A stretch of DNA of 64,000 bases from Chromobacterium paludis (GCF_008275125.1 NZ_CP043473.1:248001-312000), one strand, 5' to 3'; counted from the stretch's first letter, positions 45,779 to 54,934 are shown. The notes: a model not told the origin generated them from the letters alone. Numbers and translations: made by a program.

Positions 45779-46164
45779 AAGGGTTTCCTTCGAGTGACTT
45801 GATACATCACCAGCAACAAGCGGTGTTTTTTGATTTTTTATGGCTGCCTGGATTTTGTAGGCAGTGCAAGATCATATCGGTTAAATGTTGAGATGTGAAA
45901 ATTTTTTAACGGTAAATGTCATTTATACGTAATATTTAGAGCAATAGCTTTCATTTTTAGATGATTTTTATTGAGCATTTAATGGTTTTCTTATGAGTTT
46001 TTATCATTGTGTTCATTGAAGATTGTATTCAATGTGAGTGGCGACATTGTCACAGGGTAAATAGTCTGTGATTGTCATTTACCGTAAAGAGGGATAAGGT
46101 CGTATCGGCTTCTGCAAGCCCGCGCCGGGCATCCGCTCCGCGCTCCACTGCTCAAGGTATGGCG
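45779..46164. promoter_or_regulatory. AT-rich divergent control region with inverted repeats
   Basis: No gene. ACGGTAAATG (45909-45918) and CATTTACCGT (46076-46085) form a perfect 10-bp inverted repeat at the two ends of the region; the first copy is part of a local dyad TAAATGTCATTTA (45913-45925). CAATGT/ACATTG (46030-46049) is a further short dyad. Half-sites resembling CRP (TGTGA at 46032 and 46067) lack a proper second half. The promoters of both tnaCA and the transporter gene must lie here. Confidence 0.5.
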
Positions 46165-46266
46165 ATGAAAACGATCACTTGCCTGGCGCAGCCCTTCCAT
46201 GAGGGCCCGCGCCCCAACTGGTATACCCTGGATGTCATCCTGACATTCGACTTCCCCCACGCCTGA
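46165..46266 (+). CDS. tnaC: TnaC-type tryptophan-sensing leader peptide
   Basis: A 33-residue ORF 108 bases upstream of tnaA. The C-terminal part WYTLDVILTFDFPHA keeps the residues needed for Trp-dependent ribosome stalling in enterobacterial TnaC: Trp19, Asp23 four residues later and Pro31 twelve residues after the Trp, the same spacing as W12, D16 and P24 of E. coli. Two residues follow the Pro, as in Proteus TnaC. The ATG at 46165 has AAGG upstream with 7-base spacing. The spacer after its stop is C-rich and G-poor (46267-46300), as expected for a Rho-loading site. It would induce tnaA when Trp is abundant. Confidence 0.85.
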   Translation: MKTITCLAQPFHEGPRPNWYTLDVILTFDFPHA

Positions 46267-46374
46267 GTTTCTCCCCGCTTTCCGCTCTGTTTCATTGGCA
46301 ATCGCAAGACGGCACGCCATGCCGGGCTCGCGCGCGTCCGCGCGCCGGCTGGCCGCGCCGCGAGGAGACGCATC

Positions 46375-47760
46375 ATGGCACGACGCATTCCCGAACCATT
46401 CCGCATCAAGATGGTGGAGCCCATCCGCCAGACCACGGCCGAAGACCGCCGCCAGGCGTTGGAGGAGGCCGGCTGGAACCCCTTCCTGCTCAAGGCGGAA
46501 GACGTTTATATAGATTTGCTGACCGATAGCGGCACCGGCGCGATGTCCGACCGCCAGTGGGCTGGCCTGATGATGGGCGACGAGGCCTATGCCGGCAGCC
46601 GCAATTTCCTGCACCTGGCCGACACCGTGCGCGAGCTGTTCGGCTACGCCCACACCATTCCCACCCACCAGGGCCGCGGCGCGGAGCAGATTCTGTTCCC
46701 GGAACTGGTCAAGCGCTGCCGTGGCGAGCGGCCGGTGTTCCTGTCCAACTATCACTTTGACACCACCAAGGCCCACGTGGAGCTGGCCGGCGCGCGCGCG
46801 GTGAATGTGCTGACGCCGCAGGCGCTGGACACCGGCACGGCATATGACTGGAAGGGCGATTTCGACCTGCCGCGGCTGCGCGACATCGTGGCGGCGGAGG
46901 GAGACAACGTCGCCGCCGTCATCATCACCATCACCTGCAACAGCGCCGGCGGCCAGCCGGTGTCCATGGGCAATATCCGCGCCGTCAGCGAATTGGCGCG
47001 CGCGCGCGGCATCCCGGTGGTGATAGACGCCGCGCGCTTCGCCGAAAACGCCTGGTTCATCCGCCAGCGCGATCCGGTTTATGCCGCCGCGTCCATCGCA
47101 TCCATTGTGCGCGAGATGTTCGATTGCGGCGACATGTTCACCATGTCGGCCAAGAAGGACGGCCTGGTCAATATCGGCGGCCTGTGCTGCTTCAAGGATG
47201 ACGAGGCATTGTTCCGTGCGGTGCAGGTGCGCTGCGTGCCGATGGAAGGCTTCGTCACTTACGGGGGCTTGGCCGGGCGCGATATGGAGGCGCTGGCGAT
47301 AGGCCTGAAGGAAGGGCTGGACGACGCCTTCCTCAGCTACCGCATCGGCCAGGTGGCTTACCTGGGCGAGCGGCTGCGCGAAGGCGGGGTGCCGATCCAG
47401 ACGCCGACCGGCGGCCACGCGGTGTTCGTCGACGCCAAGCGCTTGCTGCCGCATTTGCCGCCCGAACAGTTCCCGGCGCATGCGCTGGCCTGCGAGCTGT
47501 ACCTGGAGGGCGGGGTGCGGGCGGTGGAGATAGGTTCGCTGCTGCTGGGCCGCAATCCGCAAACGGGCCAGCAGGAGCCGTCGCCGTTCGAGCTGATGCG
47601 GCTGACCATCCCGCGCCGGGTCTATACCAACGACCACATGGACTACATCGCCGATTGCCTGATCGCGGTGAAGCGGCGCGCCAGCGAGGTGCGCGGGCTG
47701 ACCTTCGACTACGAGCCGCCCATCCTGCGCCACTTCATGGCGCGGCTGCGTCCGTTGTAA
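46375..47760 (+). CDS. tnaA: Tryptophanase
   Basis: A 461-residue PLP enzyme that splits L-tryptophan to indole, pyruvate and ammonia. The PLP Lys is Lys261 in '[13 protein letters not shown]'. Against its relative tyrosine phenol-lyase, the active-site context is of the tryptophanase type: '[10 protein letters not shown]' rather than the lyase 'DATRCVEN', and '[17 protein letters not shown]' rather than 'MERGIISAGR'. GAGGAG lies 8 bases before the ATG. The upstream tnaC leader supports the assignment independently. A hairpin terminator follows at 47768. Confidence 0.95.
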   Translation: MARRIPEPFRIKMVEPIRQTTAEDRRQALEEAGWNPFLLKAEDVYIDLLTDSGTGAMSDRQWAGLMMGDEAYAGSRNFLHLADTVRELFGYAHTIPTHQGRGAEQILFPELVKRCRGERPVFLSNYHFDTTKAHVELAGARAVNVLTPQALDTGTAYDWKGDFDLPRLRDIVAAEGDNVAAVIITITCNSAGGQPVSMGNIRAVSELARARGIPVVIDAARFAENAWFIRQRDPVYAAASIASIVREMFDCGDMFTMSAKKDGLVNIGGLCCFKDDEALFRAVQVRCVPMEGFVTYGGLAGRDMEALAIGLKEGLDDAFLSYRIGQVAYLGERLREGGVPIQTPTGGHAVFVDAKRLLPHLPPEQFPAHALACELYLEGGVRAVEIGSLLLGRNPQTGQQEPSPFELMRLTIPRRVYTNDHMDYIADCLIAVKRRASEVRGLTFDYEPPILRHFMARLRPL

Positions 47761-47767
47761 ATGGGAT

Positions 47768-47794
47768 GCCCCGGTCTACTGGCCGGGGCTGTTT
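47768..47794. terminator. Terminator between tnaA and the methyltransferase gene
   Basis: GCCCCGG (47768-47774) and CCGGGGC (47783-47789) pair perfectly, followed by a short T-rich tail. It lies 8 bases after the tnaA stop and ends at the stop of the convergent gene. Confidence 0.7.
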
Positions 47795-48369
47795 CAACCG
47801 GCGAAAGCCGGTTTGCGCATGCGCATGACGAAGGTGCAGTCTCCTATCACGTTGTAAAAGTTCTGCACCGCCATCGTGATGTCGGCCTCGGCCAGCTGGC
47901 CGCTGTTGAAGCGGCTGGCCCAGGGCTCCAGGATTTTCACGTCCGACGATTCCATCACCCAGTCCACGCCCAGATAAACGCCCAAGGGCGTGCTGGAACC
48001 GCCTTCCGCCATGCTCTGGCGATTCAGCTCCTGATTGAACATCTGCAAGCCCATGGCGGTGATCGGCCGCACATGGGTGGGGTCGGCCAGGTAGTTGTCG
48101 CTGCGCGGATGCGGCACGGTAATGAACACGCGCGCGTCCGGCGCGCACACCCGGTACAGCTCCTGGATGATGCCTAGGTAGATGTCGGCGCTGGCGCCCA
48201 AGTGCTCCAGAACATGGCTCATCACCACTTCGTCCACTGAATTGTCCGCCCAGGGCCAGGGGAAGTGCTCCAAATCGACGACCTGATCCGGCTGGCAGGC
48301 GGCCTGGGAGTCCACGTTGATAAAGCCGGGGCGTTTGTCATGGCCGCAGCCGAGGTTGAGTTTGAACAT
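47794..48369 (-). CDS. Class I SAM-dependent methyltransferase
   Basis: A 191-residue protein beginning with the SAM-binding motif I 'FKLNLGCGHDKRPGFINVD' and motif post-I/II 'VVMSHVLEHLG', 'ELYRVCAPDARVFITVPHP'. It resembles the small methyltransferases found with sugar or peptide-modifying genes, but no such genes are adjacent; the acceptor is unknown. It converges with tnaA. The ATG is at 48369 on the minus strand. Confidence 0.85.
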   Translation of the reverse strand: MFKLNLGCGHDKRPGFINVDSQAACQPDQVVDLEHFPWPWADNSVDEVVMSHVLEHLGASADIYLGIIQELYRVCAPDARVFITVPHPRSDNYLADPTHVRPITAMGLQMFNQELNRQSMAEGGSSTPLGVYLGVDWVMESSDVKILEPWASRFNSGQLAEADITMAVQNFYNVIGDCTFVMRMRKPAFAG

Positions 48370-48523
48370 GGGGCAGTCTCTAGGTTAAGGCGGAGCAATT
48401 GGCTTGGTGCTTATGCTCTAAACATAATTATTTTTCAATCATGTAATCACGCGATAAACTACTTGTTTTGTAAATAAATGTGAATGCCTGTTAGGGCAAA
48501 ACCATCAATAAAAAGGTTGCGTG

Positions 48524-51139
48524 ATGAAAGGGTGGAAACGTTGGTCGATGCTGTTATTGGCATCTATGTTATCGGCTTGCGGCGGCGGTGGTGGCGGTGG
48601 TGGCGGGGAGGGGCCTAGCCAGTCTCAGGCGGCGATGCCGCCATCCTCGATCCAGCTGTCTACGCCTTCCTTGGGCGGCAACCAGACCGTAGGCAGCTCG
48701 CAGACCTGGACCATACAGGCAAGCGTGGCGGATCCCAGCAAGTTCAACGGCACCATCTATCTATACGTAGTGGACAACCAGCATGTGCTGGGCGGCTCGC
48801 CGCAGCTGAACTGGCTGGGCGGCAACCAAATGGCGCTGACCTTGCATTCGTCCGGCACGCTGGCGGCTGGCCATTACAAGGGCGCGCTGCAGTTCCAGCT
48901 GTGCCGGGACGCGCAGTGCGGCTCTGCCTACCTGAGCGCGCCGCTGAGCCTGCCTTACGACTTCACCGTGGCGGAACTGCCTTTGCAGACCGTATTGTCC
49001 GGGCTGTCTTCCACGACAGTTTATGTTGGCGGTGACAACTCCTTCAGCAGCTCGGTAGCTGTCAGTGGCCCGAGCGGCAAGTGGACGGCCAGCTCCAAGA
49101 GCCCTTGGCTGGTGGTGAATAAGGGCGCAGGCCAAGGGGCAGGCAGTTTCACCGTGACCATGGCCACCAAGCCGCTGGCGGCAGGCACGTATACCGACAA
49201 CGTGACCGTCAGCAGCGAGGATGGCCAGACCGCCGTGCTGCCGTTCAGCGTCAACGTGCGCCCGGTGCAGTTCGTCGCCTCGCAAGACAGTTTCAGCTTC
49301 AGCGGCATCAATGGCGGCGACATCCCGGCGCAAACGTTGCGCTTGAGCCTGAACAATGACGGCCAGCGGGCGTGGAGCGCCAGCAGCAACGCCGGCTGGC
49401 TGCAAGCCGGCGCGGTGAGCGGCACCACGCCGTCCAATATTCCGCTGTTCGTCGACCCCAGCCGCGGCGCCTTGGCCAGCGGCAATTACAGCGGCACGCT
49501 GCACTTGAACGCGGATGCTATCGACAGCAAGGACATCGCAGCTTCGCTGGCTTTGAGCAAAGCCAGCTTTACCTTGCCGACCCAGGGCATTGTGCTGGGC
49601 GGCGACAAGGGCCGCGATCCGATCACGCCGCAGAACCTGCAGTTCGCGCTGAATACCGGCAACAAGTCCTGGCCTTGGAGAGTCGCTTCGCAGCCGGCAT
49701 GGTTGAAGACGAACGCTGCTGGCGGCAATGTCAGCCAAGTCGCGATGCAGGCTTTGCAATTGAGCAGTGATTTCTCGCAGGCCAAAGTGGGCACGACGAC
49801 TGACGCCTTGAAATTGTCCTCGCAGATCAACGGCGACACGGTGGAGGGCACCGTGCCGGTGACGATCAACCGCGACCAGCGCCGCTTGTTGCCATCGAAA
49901 TGGGGCGTGGCTTTCTCCAGCACGCCGGCTGGCAAGGTGTTGAGCAAGACGCTGACCATCAAGGACAACTTTGGCGGCGTTTTGAATTGGACTGCTAGTT
50001 CCGATGCATCCTGGCTAAAAGTGACTGCCAGCGGACAGACGAGTAGTGGTTCTACTTTACAGCTGCAGGCGGATGATTCCCAATTGCCGATGGGGCAGAT
50101 CAGCTACGCTAATGTAACCATTAGCGCGGATGCTGTGGATATTAGTCCAGCGGTTGTGCGTGTCGCTGTATGGCGAGATAGCCAATCACTAAGCAATAGT
50201 GTCACACTCAATGGAAATTACAAGCATATGGTCGCAGATCCTATTCGACCATTGGTTTATGTCGGTGGGGTTGATGGCAGCGTATTGGTATTCAATGCCT
50301 ATAGCGCAACTCAAGTTGCAGTTATTCCAGGTGTGGTTGCGGCAACCGGAGAAATGACAGTCTCTCCTAATGGTGACTATTTATATGTTTTGGATACAGT
50401 TAATCGAGCTATGGCTGTGGTTGACCTCACCGCGCTGAAAAAAACCAATAGTTGGAATTTGATCAATGCAGTAAGTGATAGCACTCCTTTGTTAGCAATT
50501 CGACCTAACGGCGTTGAGCTAGTTTTGCTTGGAGATGGCACGGCTTACAAGGCTGGGAAAAGTTTTGCGGCAACAGGAATTCAGGGGTATACGCTTACCG
50601 CGACAGATGATGGTAGAAGTGTTTATTCCATTGATACTGGGATGAGTCCAGCCTCAATGGCGGGTTATAACGTAGATTACTCAGAAATTGCCTCTGGTTC
50701 TCTGCTTGTTTCAATCAAGCCAGGTCACTGGGATTGGGGGAATTCTTCGAATGGCAAGAGTATTTCTGTAAGCGGAGATGGAGCCAGTTTGTATACAGCT
50801 TCAGGTTCGCCATACAGGTGTTTGAAGGTTGATCCTGTTAGTCTGGACTATGTTGGTCAGCTGCCGGGAGGAGATTCATACCCAATTGATGTATTGGTTT
50901 TGACTGATGGTAGAGTGCTTTGTGGAGCTAATTCTGGCTCTTTGGGAGAGACTCTATGGTTGCACAATAAAAATGGTGGGCTGATAAAGTCATATGGAGT
51001 ATGGTCTCAAAATTATGCAAACTTGTCAGAGCATGGTTTGGTTGCTTTGGGAGACAGTATCATTATGGCAGCAATGACTGCTAGATGGACAGGGACAAGT
51101 GCTGGTTATGCAAATGCCTTGGTTTTCTTGCCTATTTAA
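48524..51139 (+). CDS. Large lipoprotein with BACON-like repeats and a low-GC C-terminal half
   Basis: An 871-residue protein. The signal peptide ends in a lipobox ('LLLASMLSAC') with lipidated Cys, followed by a run of nine Gly. Residues about 40-530 contain repeated 90-100-residue modules, each with an 'W(T/S)ASS...WL' strand and 'VTV...' end, resembling BACON or Ig-like domains ('GKWTASSKSPWLVVNKGAG', 'ALNWTASSDASWLKVTASG'-type repeats). Residues about 560-871 resemble a beta-propeller (repeats like 'VYVGGVDGSVLVFNAYS'). Base composition drops abruptly near base 49980: two sampled 60-base lines in the 3' part have 45-48% GC against 62% in a 5' line. Surface location likely; ligand unknown. 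Confidence 0.8.
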   Translation: MKGWKRWSMLLLASMLSACGGGGGGGGGEGPSQSQAAMPPSSIQLSTPSLGGNQTVGSSQTWTIQASVADPSKFNGTIYLYVVDNQHVLGGSPQLNWLGGNQMALTLHSSGTLAAGHYKGALQFQLCRDAQCGSAYLSAPLSLPYDFTVAELPLQTVLSGLSSTTVYVGGDNSFSSSVAVSGPSGKWTASSKSPWLVVNKGAGQGAGSFTVTMATKPLAAGTYTDNVTVSSEDGQTAVLPFSVNVRPVQFVASQDSFSFSGINGGDIPAQTLRLSLNNDGQRAWSASSNAGWLQAGAVSGTTPSNIPLFVDPSRGALASGNYSGTLHLNADAIDSKDIAASLALSKASFTLPTQGIVLGGDKGRDPITPQNLQFALNTGNKSWPWRVASQPAWLKTNAAGGNVSQVAMQALQLSSDFSQAKVGTTTDALKLSSQINGDTVEGTVPVTINRDQRRLLPSKWGVAFSSTPAGKVLSKTLTIKDNFGGVLNWTASSDASWLKVTASGQTSSGSTLQLQADDSQLPMGQISYANVTISADAVDISPAVVRVAVWRDSQSLSNSVTLNGNYKHMVADPIRPLVYVGGVDGSVLVFNAYSATQVAVIPGVVAATGEMTVSPNGDYLYVLDTVNRAMAVVDLTALKKTNSWNLINAVSDSTPLLAIRPNGVELVLLGDGTAYKAGKSFAATGIQGYTLTATDDGRSVYSIDTGMSPASMAGYNVDYSEIASGSLLVSIKPGHWDWGNSSNGKSISVSGDGASLYTASGSPYRCLKVDPVSLDYVGQLPGGDSYPIDVLVLTDGRVLCGANSGSLGETLWLHNKNGGLIKSYGVWSQNYANLSEHGLVALGDSIIMAAMTARWTGTSAGYANALVFLPI

Positions 51140-51390
51140 TTTTTAATCGTGCAGCGCGGGTGGGTGGAAGCATTTGATGAGAGGCATCTGACTAAACGAC
51201 CTGTTTTGCTACGTTCAGCTGCAAGATCGTATTCAAGTGAATCACCCGCTGCGTAATATCCGGCAGAAGGTCGATTTGCTATTCGATTCGATGAATGACA
51301 TCTTCGATGGCTAGCATTCCTGATTTTGTTTCCTGACAGGCTACCCCAATCTGGCAAAAATGTTTAGCATGGCCAGGATTGGAAGTCCCG

Positions 51391-51866
51391 ATGTGCGAGC
51401 ATTTGAGGCAATGGCTGGAGGCGGGCCATGCCCGCTTTCGGGTGATAGAGCATCCATCCGAGGGCAATTCGCACAAGGTGGCCGAGATTCGCGGCACCGA
51501 GGTGGGCAGGGCGCCAAGGCCATGCTGTGCCGGGTGGCGGATGAGGCGGGCTTGTTCGTGCTGGCGGTGCTGCCCGGCGACGAGCGGGTGGATTTCGCCA
51601 AGGTGGCTGCCGCTGTCGGCGCGCGCAAGGTCGGGCTGGCGGACGCGGCCGATGCTGAGGCCGCCACCGGCTGCGTGATCGGCTCCATTCCGCCATTCAG
51701 CTTCCATCCGTCCATCCGGCTGGTGGTGGACCCGCAGCTGCTGGCCCGTTATGGCGAAATCGCGTTCAACGCGGGCAGGCTGGACGCGCCCATGGTTCTG
51801 TATAGTGAAGACTATCGTCGGCTGGCGCGTCCGCTGTTGGCGGACATACGCAAGGAACAGGCATGA
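51391..51866 (+). pseudogene. YbaK/ProX-type aminoacyl-tRNA deacylase, frameshifted
   Basis: Two adjoining frames together spell one 158-residue YbaK-domain protein: frame one gives MCEHLRQWLEAGHARF through 'KVAEIRGTEVG', and the next frame continues 'QGAKAMLCRVADEAGLFVLAV' to the stop at 51866. The break lies at 51503-51510 (ggtgggcagg); one added C (ggccag) would restore the frame, and the total length is 476 bases, one short of a multiple of three. YbaK proteins clear mischarged tRNA such as Cys-tRNA(Pro). It could be a real mutation or a sequencing error. The C-terminal domain motifs look otherwise intact. Confidence 0.8.
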
Positions 51867-52210
51867 GGGAGGATGGCATGGAGTCGCTGGCCGCCTATGC
51901 CCGCGCCATCATGGGCGGGGCCGGCGCGGAGCGCATCGTCGGCCGCGAGGAGCGGAACGAGAGCTGGCGCGAGGCCGATTGCGAGGTGACCTTGCGGCAG
52001 CGCGATTACCGTTTCGACAACGGCGTGGTTGTCCGCCGCGGCATCGAGGTGGACGATTACCCTAGCGAGCTGGCCTGCTCCGAATGCTGGATCACCTACG
52101 AGGTGCTGGAGCTGGGAGCGTCGCCGGGCATCGAGCCCGCGCGCAAGAGCTTCGACAACGCTTGCCGTGAAGCCTATTGGTTGCGTTACCACGCGGAATC
52201 CGCGATCTGA
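51863..52210 (+). CDS. Conserved hypothetical protein
   Basis: A 115-residue acidic protein ('RREERNES...DCEVTLRQRDYRFDNG' area) with two Cys in 'ELACSECWITYEV'. No domain recognised. The ATG at 51863 overlaps the stop of the YbaK-type gene as ATGA, with AAGGA upstream; a second start at 51878 has GGGAGG. It is probably co-transcribed with the YbaK-type gene. Confidence 0.65.
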   Translation: MREDGMESLAAYARAIMGGAGAERIVGREERNESWREADCEVTLRQRDYRFDNGVVVRRGIEVDDYPSELACSECWITYEVLELGASPGIEPARKSFDNACREAYWLRYHAESAI

Positions 52211-52279
52211 AAAAGCCCCAATGGGAGGCGCGCGCCGCCTGCTTGGGGGCTGGGGTGTCGCCGCGCAGGTGCGCGCGGC

Positions 52280-53540
52280 TTACTCCGGCGCCAGCCAGAT
52301 CTGGTCGAAATCCATCCAGCCGCATTGCGCCAAGCTGACGCCGCGCACCTGGGGCGAGTATTCCAGCATTTGCCAGTAATGGCGCAGCGGGATCAGGCTA
52401 GCCTCTTCCACCAGCCGGCGGGCCAGCGCTTCGTAGCGCTGCCAGCGCCGTCCGGCATCGGGCTCCCGCGCCAGCGCCTCTGCCGCCTGGCGCATTTTGC
52501 GCCGCGGCTCCGCTTCCAGCCAACGGTGAAATCCCGCGTCCTGGCTCAGCCATTGGCAGACGTTGAAGTCCACGTCGTCGCCCATCACTTCTCCGGTCAG
52601 CAGCAAATCGGCCTTCTCCAGCCAGTCGTAACGGGCGAAGTCTGGATAGGGCAGCACCGTCAGTTCGATGCGGCAGCCTGCCGCGCGCAGACGCCGCGCC
52701 GTCGCTTCCGCCAGATCGACATGGGACGCGAGCTGGTAGGTGATAAGCCGCAGCGTCCGGCCAGCGGTCGCGCGGCAGAATGGAGGCGGCGCTGTCGGCC
52801 AGCCGCCGCGGCAGCAGCGTGTCGGGCCGGGAGAGCGCGATGTCCACGGTCAACGGCGCGGGCAGATTGACGGATTGCAGATGCGGCAGCAGGCCCTGGT
52901 GCGGACCGGCTTCGTCGCGCAGCCGCAGCAGGGTTTGGCGGACGTCTTCGCCATTCAGCGCGCGGCCATGATGGAACAGCACGCCGGGCCGCAGGTGGAA
53001 GCGCCAGTTGCGCCACTCCGCGTCATGCGACCAATGGTGGGCCAGGGCTGAGACGATCTCCCCCTTGGCGCGGTCGTAGCGGGTGAGGCCGTCGAATATC
53101 TGGCGGATCAGGTGGCATTCGGTGCGACGGTTGATCTGGACCGGGTCCAGGCTATGCAGCGGCCGGTAGAAGGGCAGGCGCAGCGTTTGCGGCTGGGCTG
53201 GCGGCGCGCCAAGATAGGCTGGCAGCAAGGCGGCCAGCTGCCGCCGCGCGTCCGGCGGCAAAATGCGCGTCGCCTGTTCGATGTCGCCCGTGTCCAGCAG
53301 CCGGCGCAGCGCGTCGGCCTGCAGCTCCGAGGGCGGAGCCAGCAGCCGCAGATGCGATGGATGGCCGCGGCCCAGGCCGGGCTGCCAGCGCAGCCAGCCT
53401 CGCGCCTCCATTTTCTTCAGGATTTCGCGGGCGTGGCGCGGCGCGCAGCACAGCGCGCCGGCGATATCGGCCAGGCGGATGGGGCCGTCGTGATCGGGAA
53501 GGGCGCGGTGCAGGCGCTGATAATGCTGGAGCGTGCGCAT
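52280..53540 (-). pseudogene. SgrR-family regulator, degraded (frameshift and internal deletion)
   Basis: The first 250 or so codons (from ATG 53540) encode an SgrR-like N-terminal winged helix ('HREILKKMEARGWLRWQPGLGRG' region) and the start of a family 5 solute-binding domain ('PLHSLDPVQINRRTECHLIR', 'ILPRDRW'). The coding then shifts frame near 52775-52780 and continues 'TLRLITYQLASHVDLAEATA' to a C terminus 'CGWMDFDQIWLAPE', all typical of SgrR. The two parts add up to about 420 residues, while E. coli SgrR has 551, so some 130 residues of the middle binding domain are missing besides the frameshift. Divergent from an MFS transporter gene, as sgrR often is. Confidence 0.8.
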
Positions 53541-53630
53541 AAAAGGGGAGCTGTCGGCTGAATTTGATCCGTTTTTGTCTCCGCTTTTGTGCCGGATACT
53601 GCCGGCTCTGTCAATTGTCATGGAGCGCGC

Positions 53631-54839
53631 ATGTCCGCCGTCACCCCTCCCATTTCGCTTTGGCGCCAGCCGGTGTTTTCCAGCCTGTTCGCCTCCACCG
53701 CGCTGCTGGCGCTGGGCGGCCAGATTTACCAGCTGGCCTTGCCCTTGATCCTGTACGAGCTGACGCATTCGCTGGCGGCGATGAGCAATCTGCGCGCGGT
53801 GGAGTTCCTGCCCAATCTATTGCTGGCGGCCTTCATCGGCGTGTGGGTGGACCGGGTGTGCCGCCGCAGCTGGGCGCAGCGCTCGCTATTGGTGATGGCG
53901 GCGTTGCTGGGCGGGGGCGCGCTGGCCTTGGCGCAAGGGCGGATGGGGTGGTGGCTGTTCTATCCGCTGACCTTTTGCGTGATGTTGTGCAACTACGTGA
54001 TGGCCATCTGCCGCATGGCCTTGATCAAGGTGAGCGTGCCGCCGGCGCAGCTGGTGCAGGCTAACGGCTACCTGGGCACATTGTCCGATGTGTTCGCCGT
54101 CAGCGGACCGATGCTGTCCGGCTTGCTGATCGCCTGGGCTAGCCCGCAATGGAGTTTGGGCGTGCCGGCGCTGATGTTTTTATTGTCGTCCGTCCTGATG
54201 GCGCGTGTGCCCCGGACAGCGCCGCGCGAGTCGGGCGAGCGCCGCTTCCTGAGCGAACTGGCCGAAGGATGGCGCGCGCTGCGCGGCAACGCCGCCTTGT
54301 GGCAGCTGAGCTGGGTGGTGGTCTTGGCCAATGGCGCGGCCGGCGTGGCCGAGGTGTTATTCCTGTTCCGCGCGCGAGATCAGCTGGGCCTGTCGCCGGG
54401 CGAGCTGGGCTTGCTGTTCGGCTGCGCCGGGGGCGGCGGCATCCTGGCCGGCCTGGCCGTGGCGCGGGTGAGGAGGGCGCTGGGCTTGGGGCGAATGATC
54501 TGCCTGGCCTTGCTGCTGGAGGCGGCGGGCATGGCGGCGCAGGCCACGTTGACGGCGCTGCCTTGGCTGGCATTGGCGATGGCGCTGCAAAGCTTCGTGG
54601 TGGTGTGCGGCAATGTCGGCATCTGGAGCTATCGGCAAGAGGCGACGCCGGTGGAGCTGATTGGCCGCGTGTCCGGCCTGACGGGATCGCTGTTCAAACT
54701 GCTGATGCCGCTGGCGCTGATCCTGGGCGGCCTGTTGTCGGCGGGCATGCCGCTGCGCGGGTTGATGTTGGCGACGGCGGCTTGGCAATTGGGCGCCGGA
54801 GCGTTGTGTTGCTGCAGCCGAGTGAGAGAGGTGAGCTGA
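53631..54839 (+). CDS. MFS exporter (EntS-like, MFS_3 type)
   Basis: A 402-residue, 12-helix major facilitator protein. The N-terminal 'LFASTALLALGGQIYQLALP' and loop 'GVWVDRVCRRSWAQRSLLVM' fit the MFS_3 group of exporters (enterobactin exporter, macrolide efflux). The ATG at 53631 has GGAG 6 bases upstream. It is divergent from the degraded SgrR-type regulator gene; such pairs occur in other proteobacteria and the regulator probably controlled this gene. Substrate unknown. Terminator at 54905. Confidence 0.9.
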   Translation: MSAVTPPISLWRQPVFSSLFASTALLALGGQIYQLALPLILYELTHSLAAMSNLRAVEFLPNLLLAAFIGVWVDRVCRRSWAQRSLLVMAALLGGGALALAQGRMGWWLFYPLTFCVMLCNYVMAICRMALIKVSVPPAQLVQANGYLGTLSDVFAVSGPMLSGLLIAWASPQWSLGVPALMFLLSSVLMARVPRTAPRESGERRFLSELAEGWRALRGNAALWQLSWVVVLANGAAGVAEVLFLFRARDQLGLSPGELGLLFGCAGGGGILAGLAVARVRRALGLGRMICLALLLEAAGMAAQATLTALPWLALAMALQSFVVVCGNVGIWSYRQEATPVELIGRVSGLTGSLFKLLMPLALILGGLLSAGMPLRGLMLATAAWQLGAGALCCCSRVREVS

Positions 54840-54904
54840 GGGCGGTAGAGCTGGCGCAGACAAGGTTGATGACGGCGAGGAGGCTCTTCCTCCAGGCAAG
54901 CGAA

Positions 54905-54934
54905 ACAGCCCGCATCGCGGGCCGTTTTGGTTTT
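54905..54934. terminator. Hairpin between convergent MFS and ccoH genes
   Basis: GCCCGC (54908-54913) and GCGGGC (54917-54922) with a 3-base loop, then C and GTTTTGGTTTT. It probably terminates the MFS gene. Confidence 0.75.

Noticed and set aside
46030-46072. CRP-like TGTGA half-sites in the tna control region
   Set aside because: The matching TCACA halves are at the wrong spacing; a real site would need N6.
46375-47760. Tyrosine phenol-lyase as an alternative for tnaA
   Set aside because: Active-site context ([17 protein letters not shown]) is of the tryptophanase type and a TnaC-like leader precedes it.
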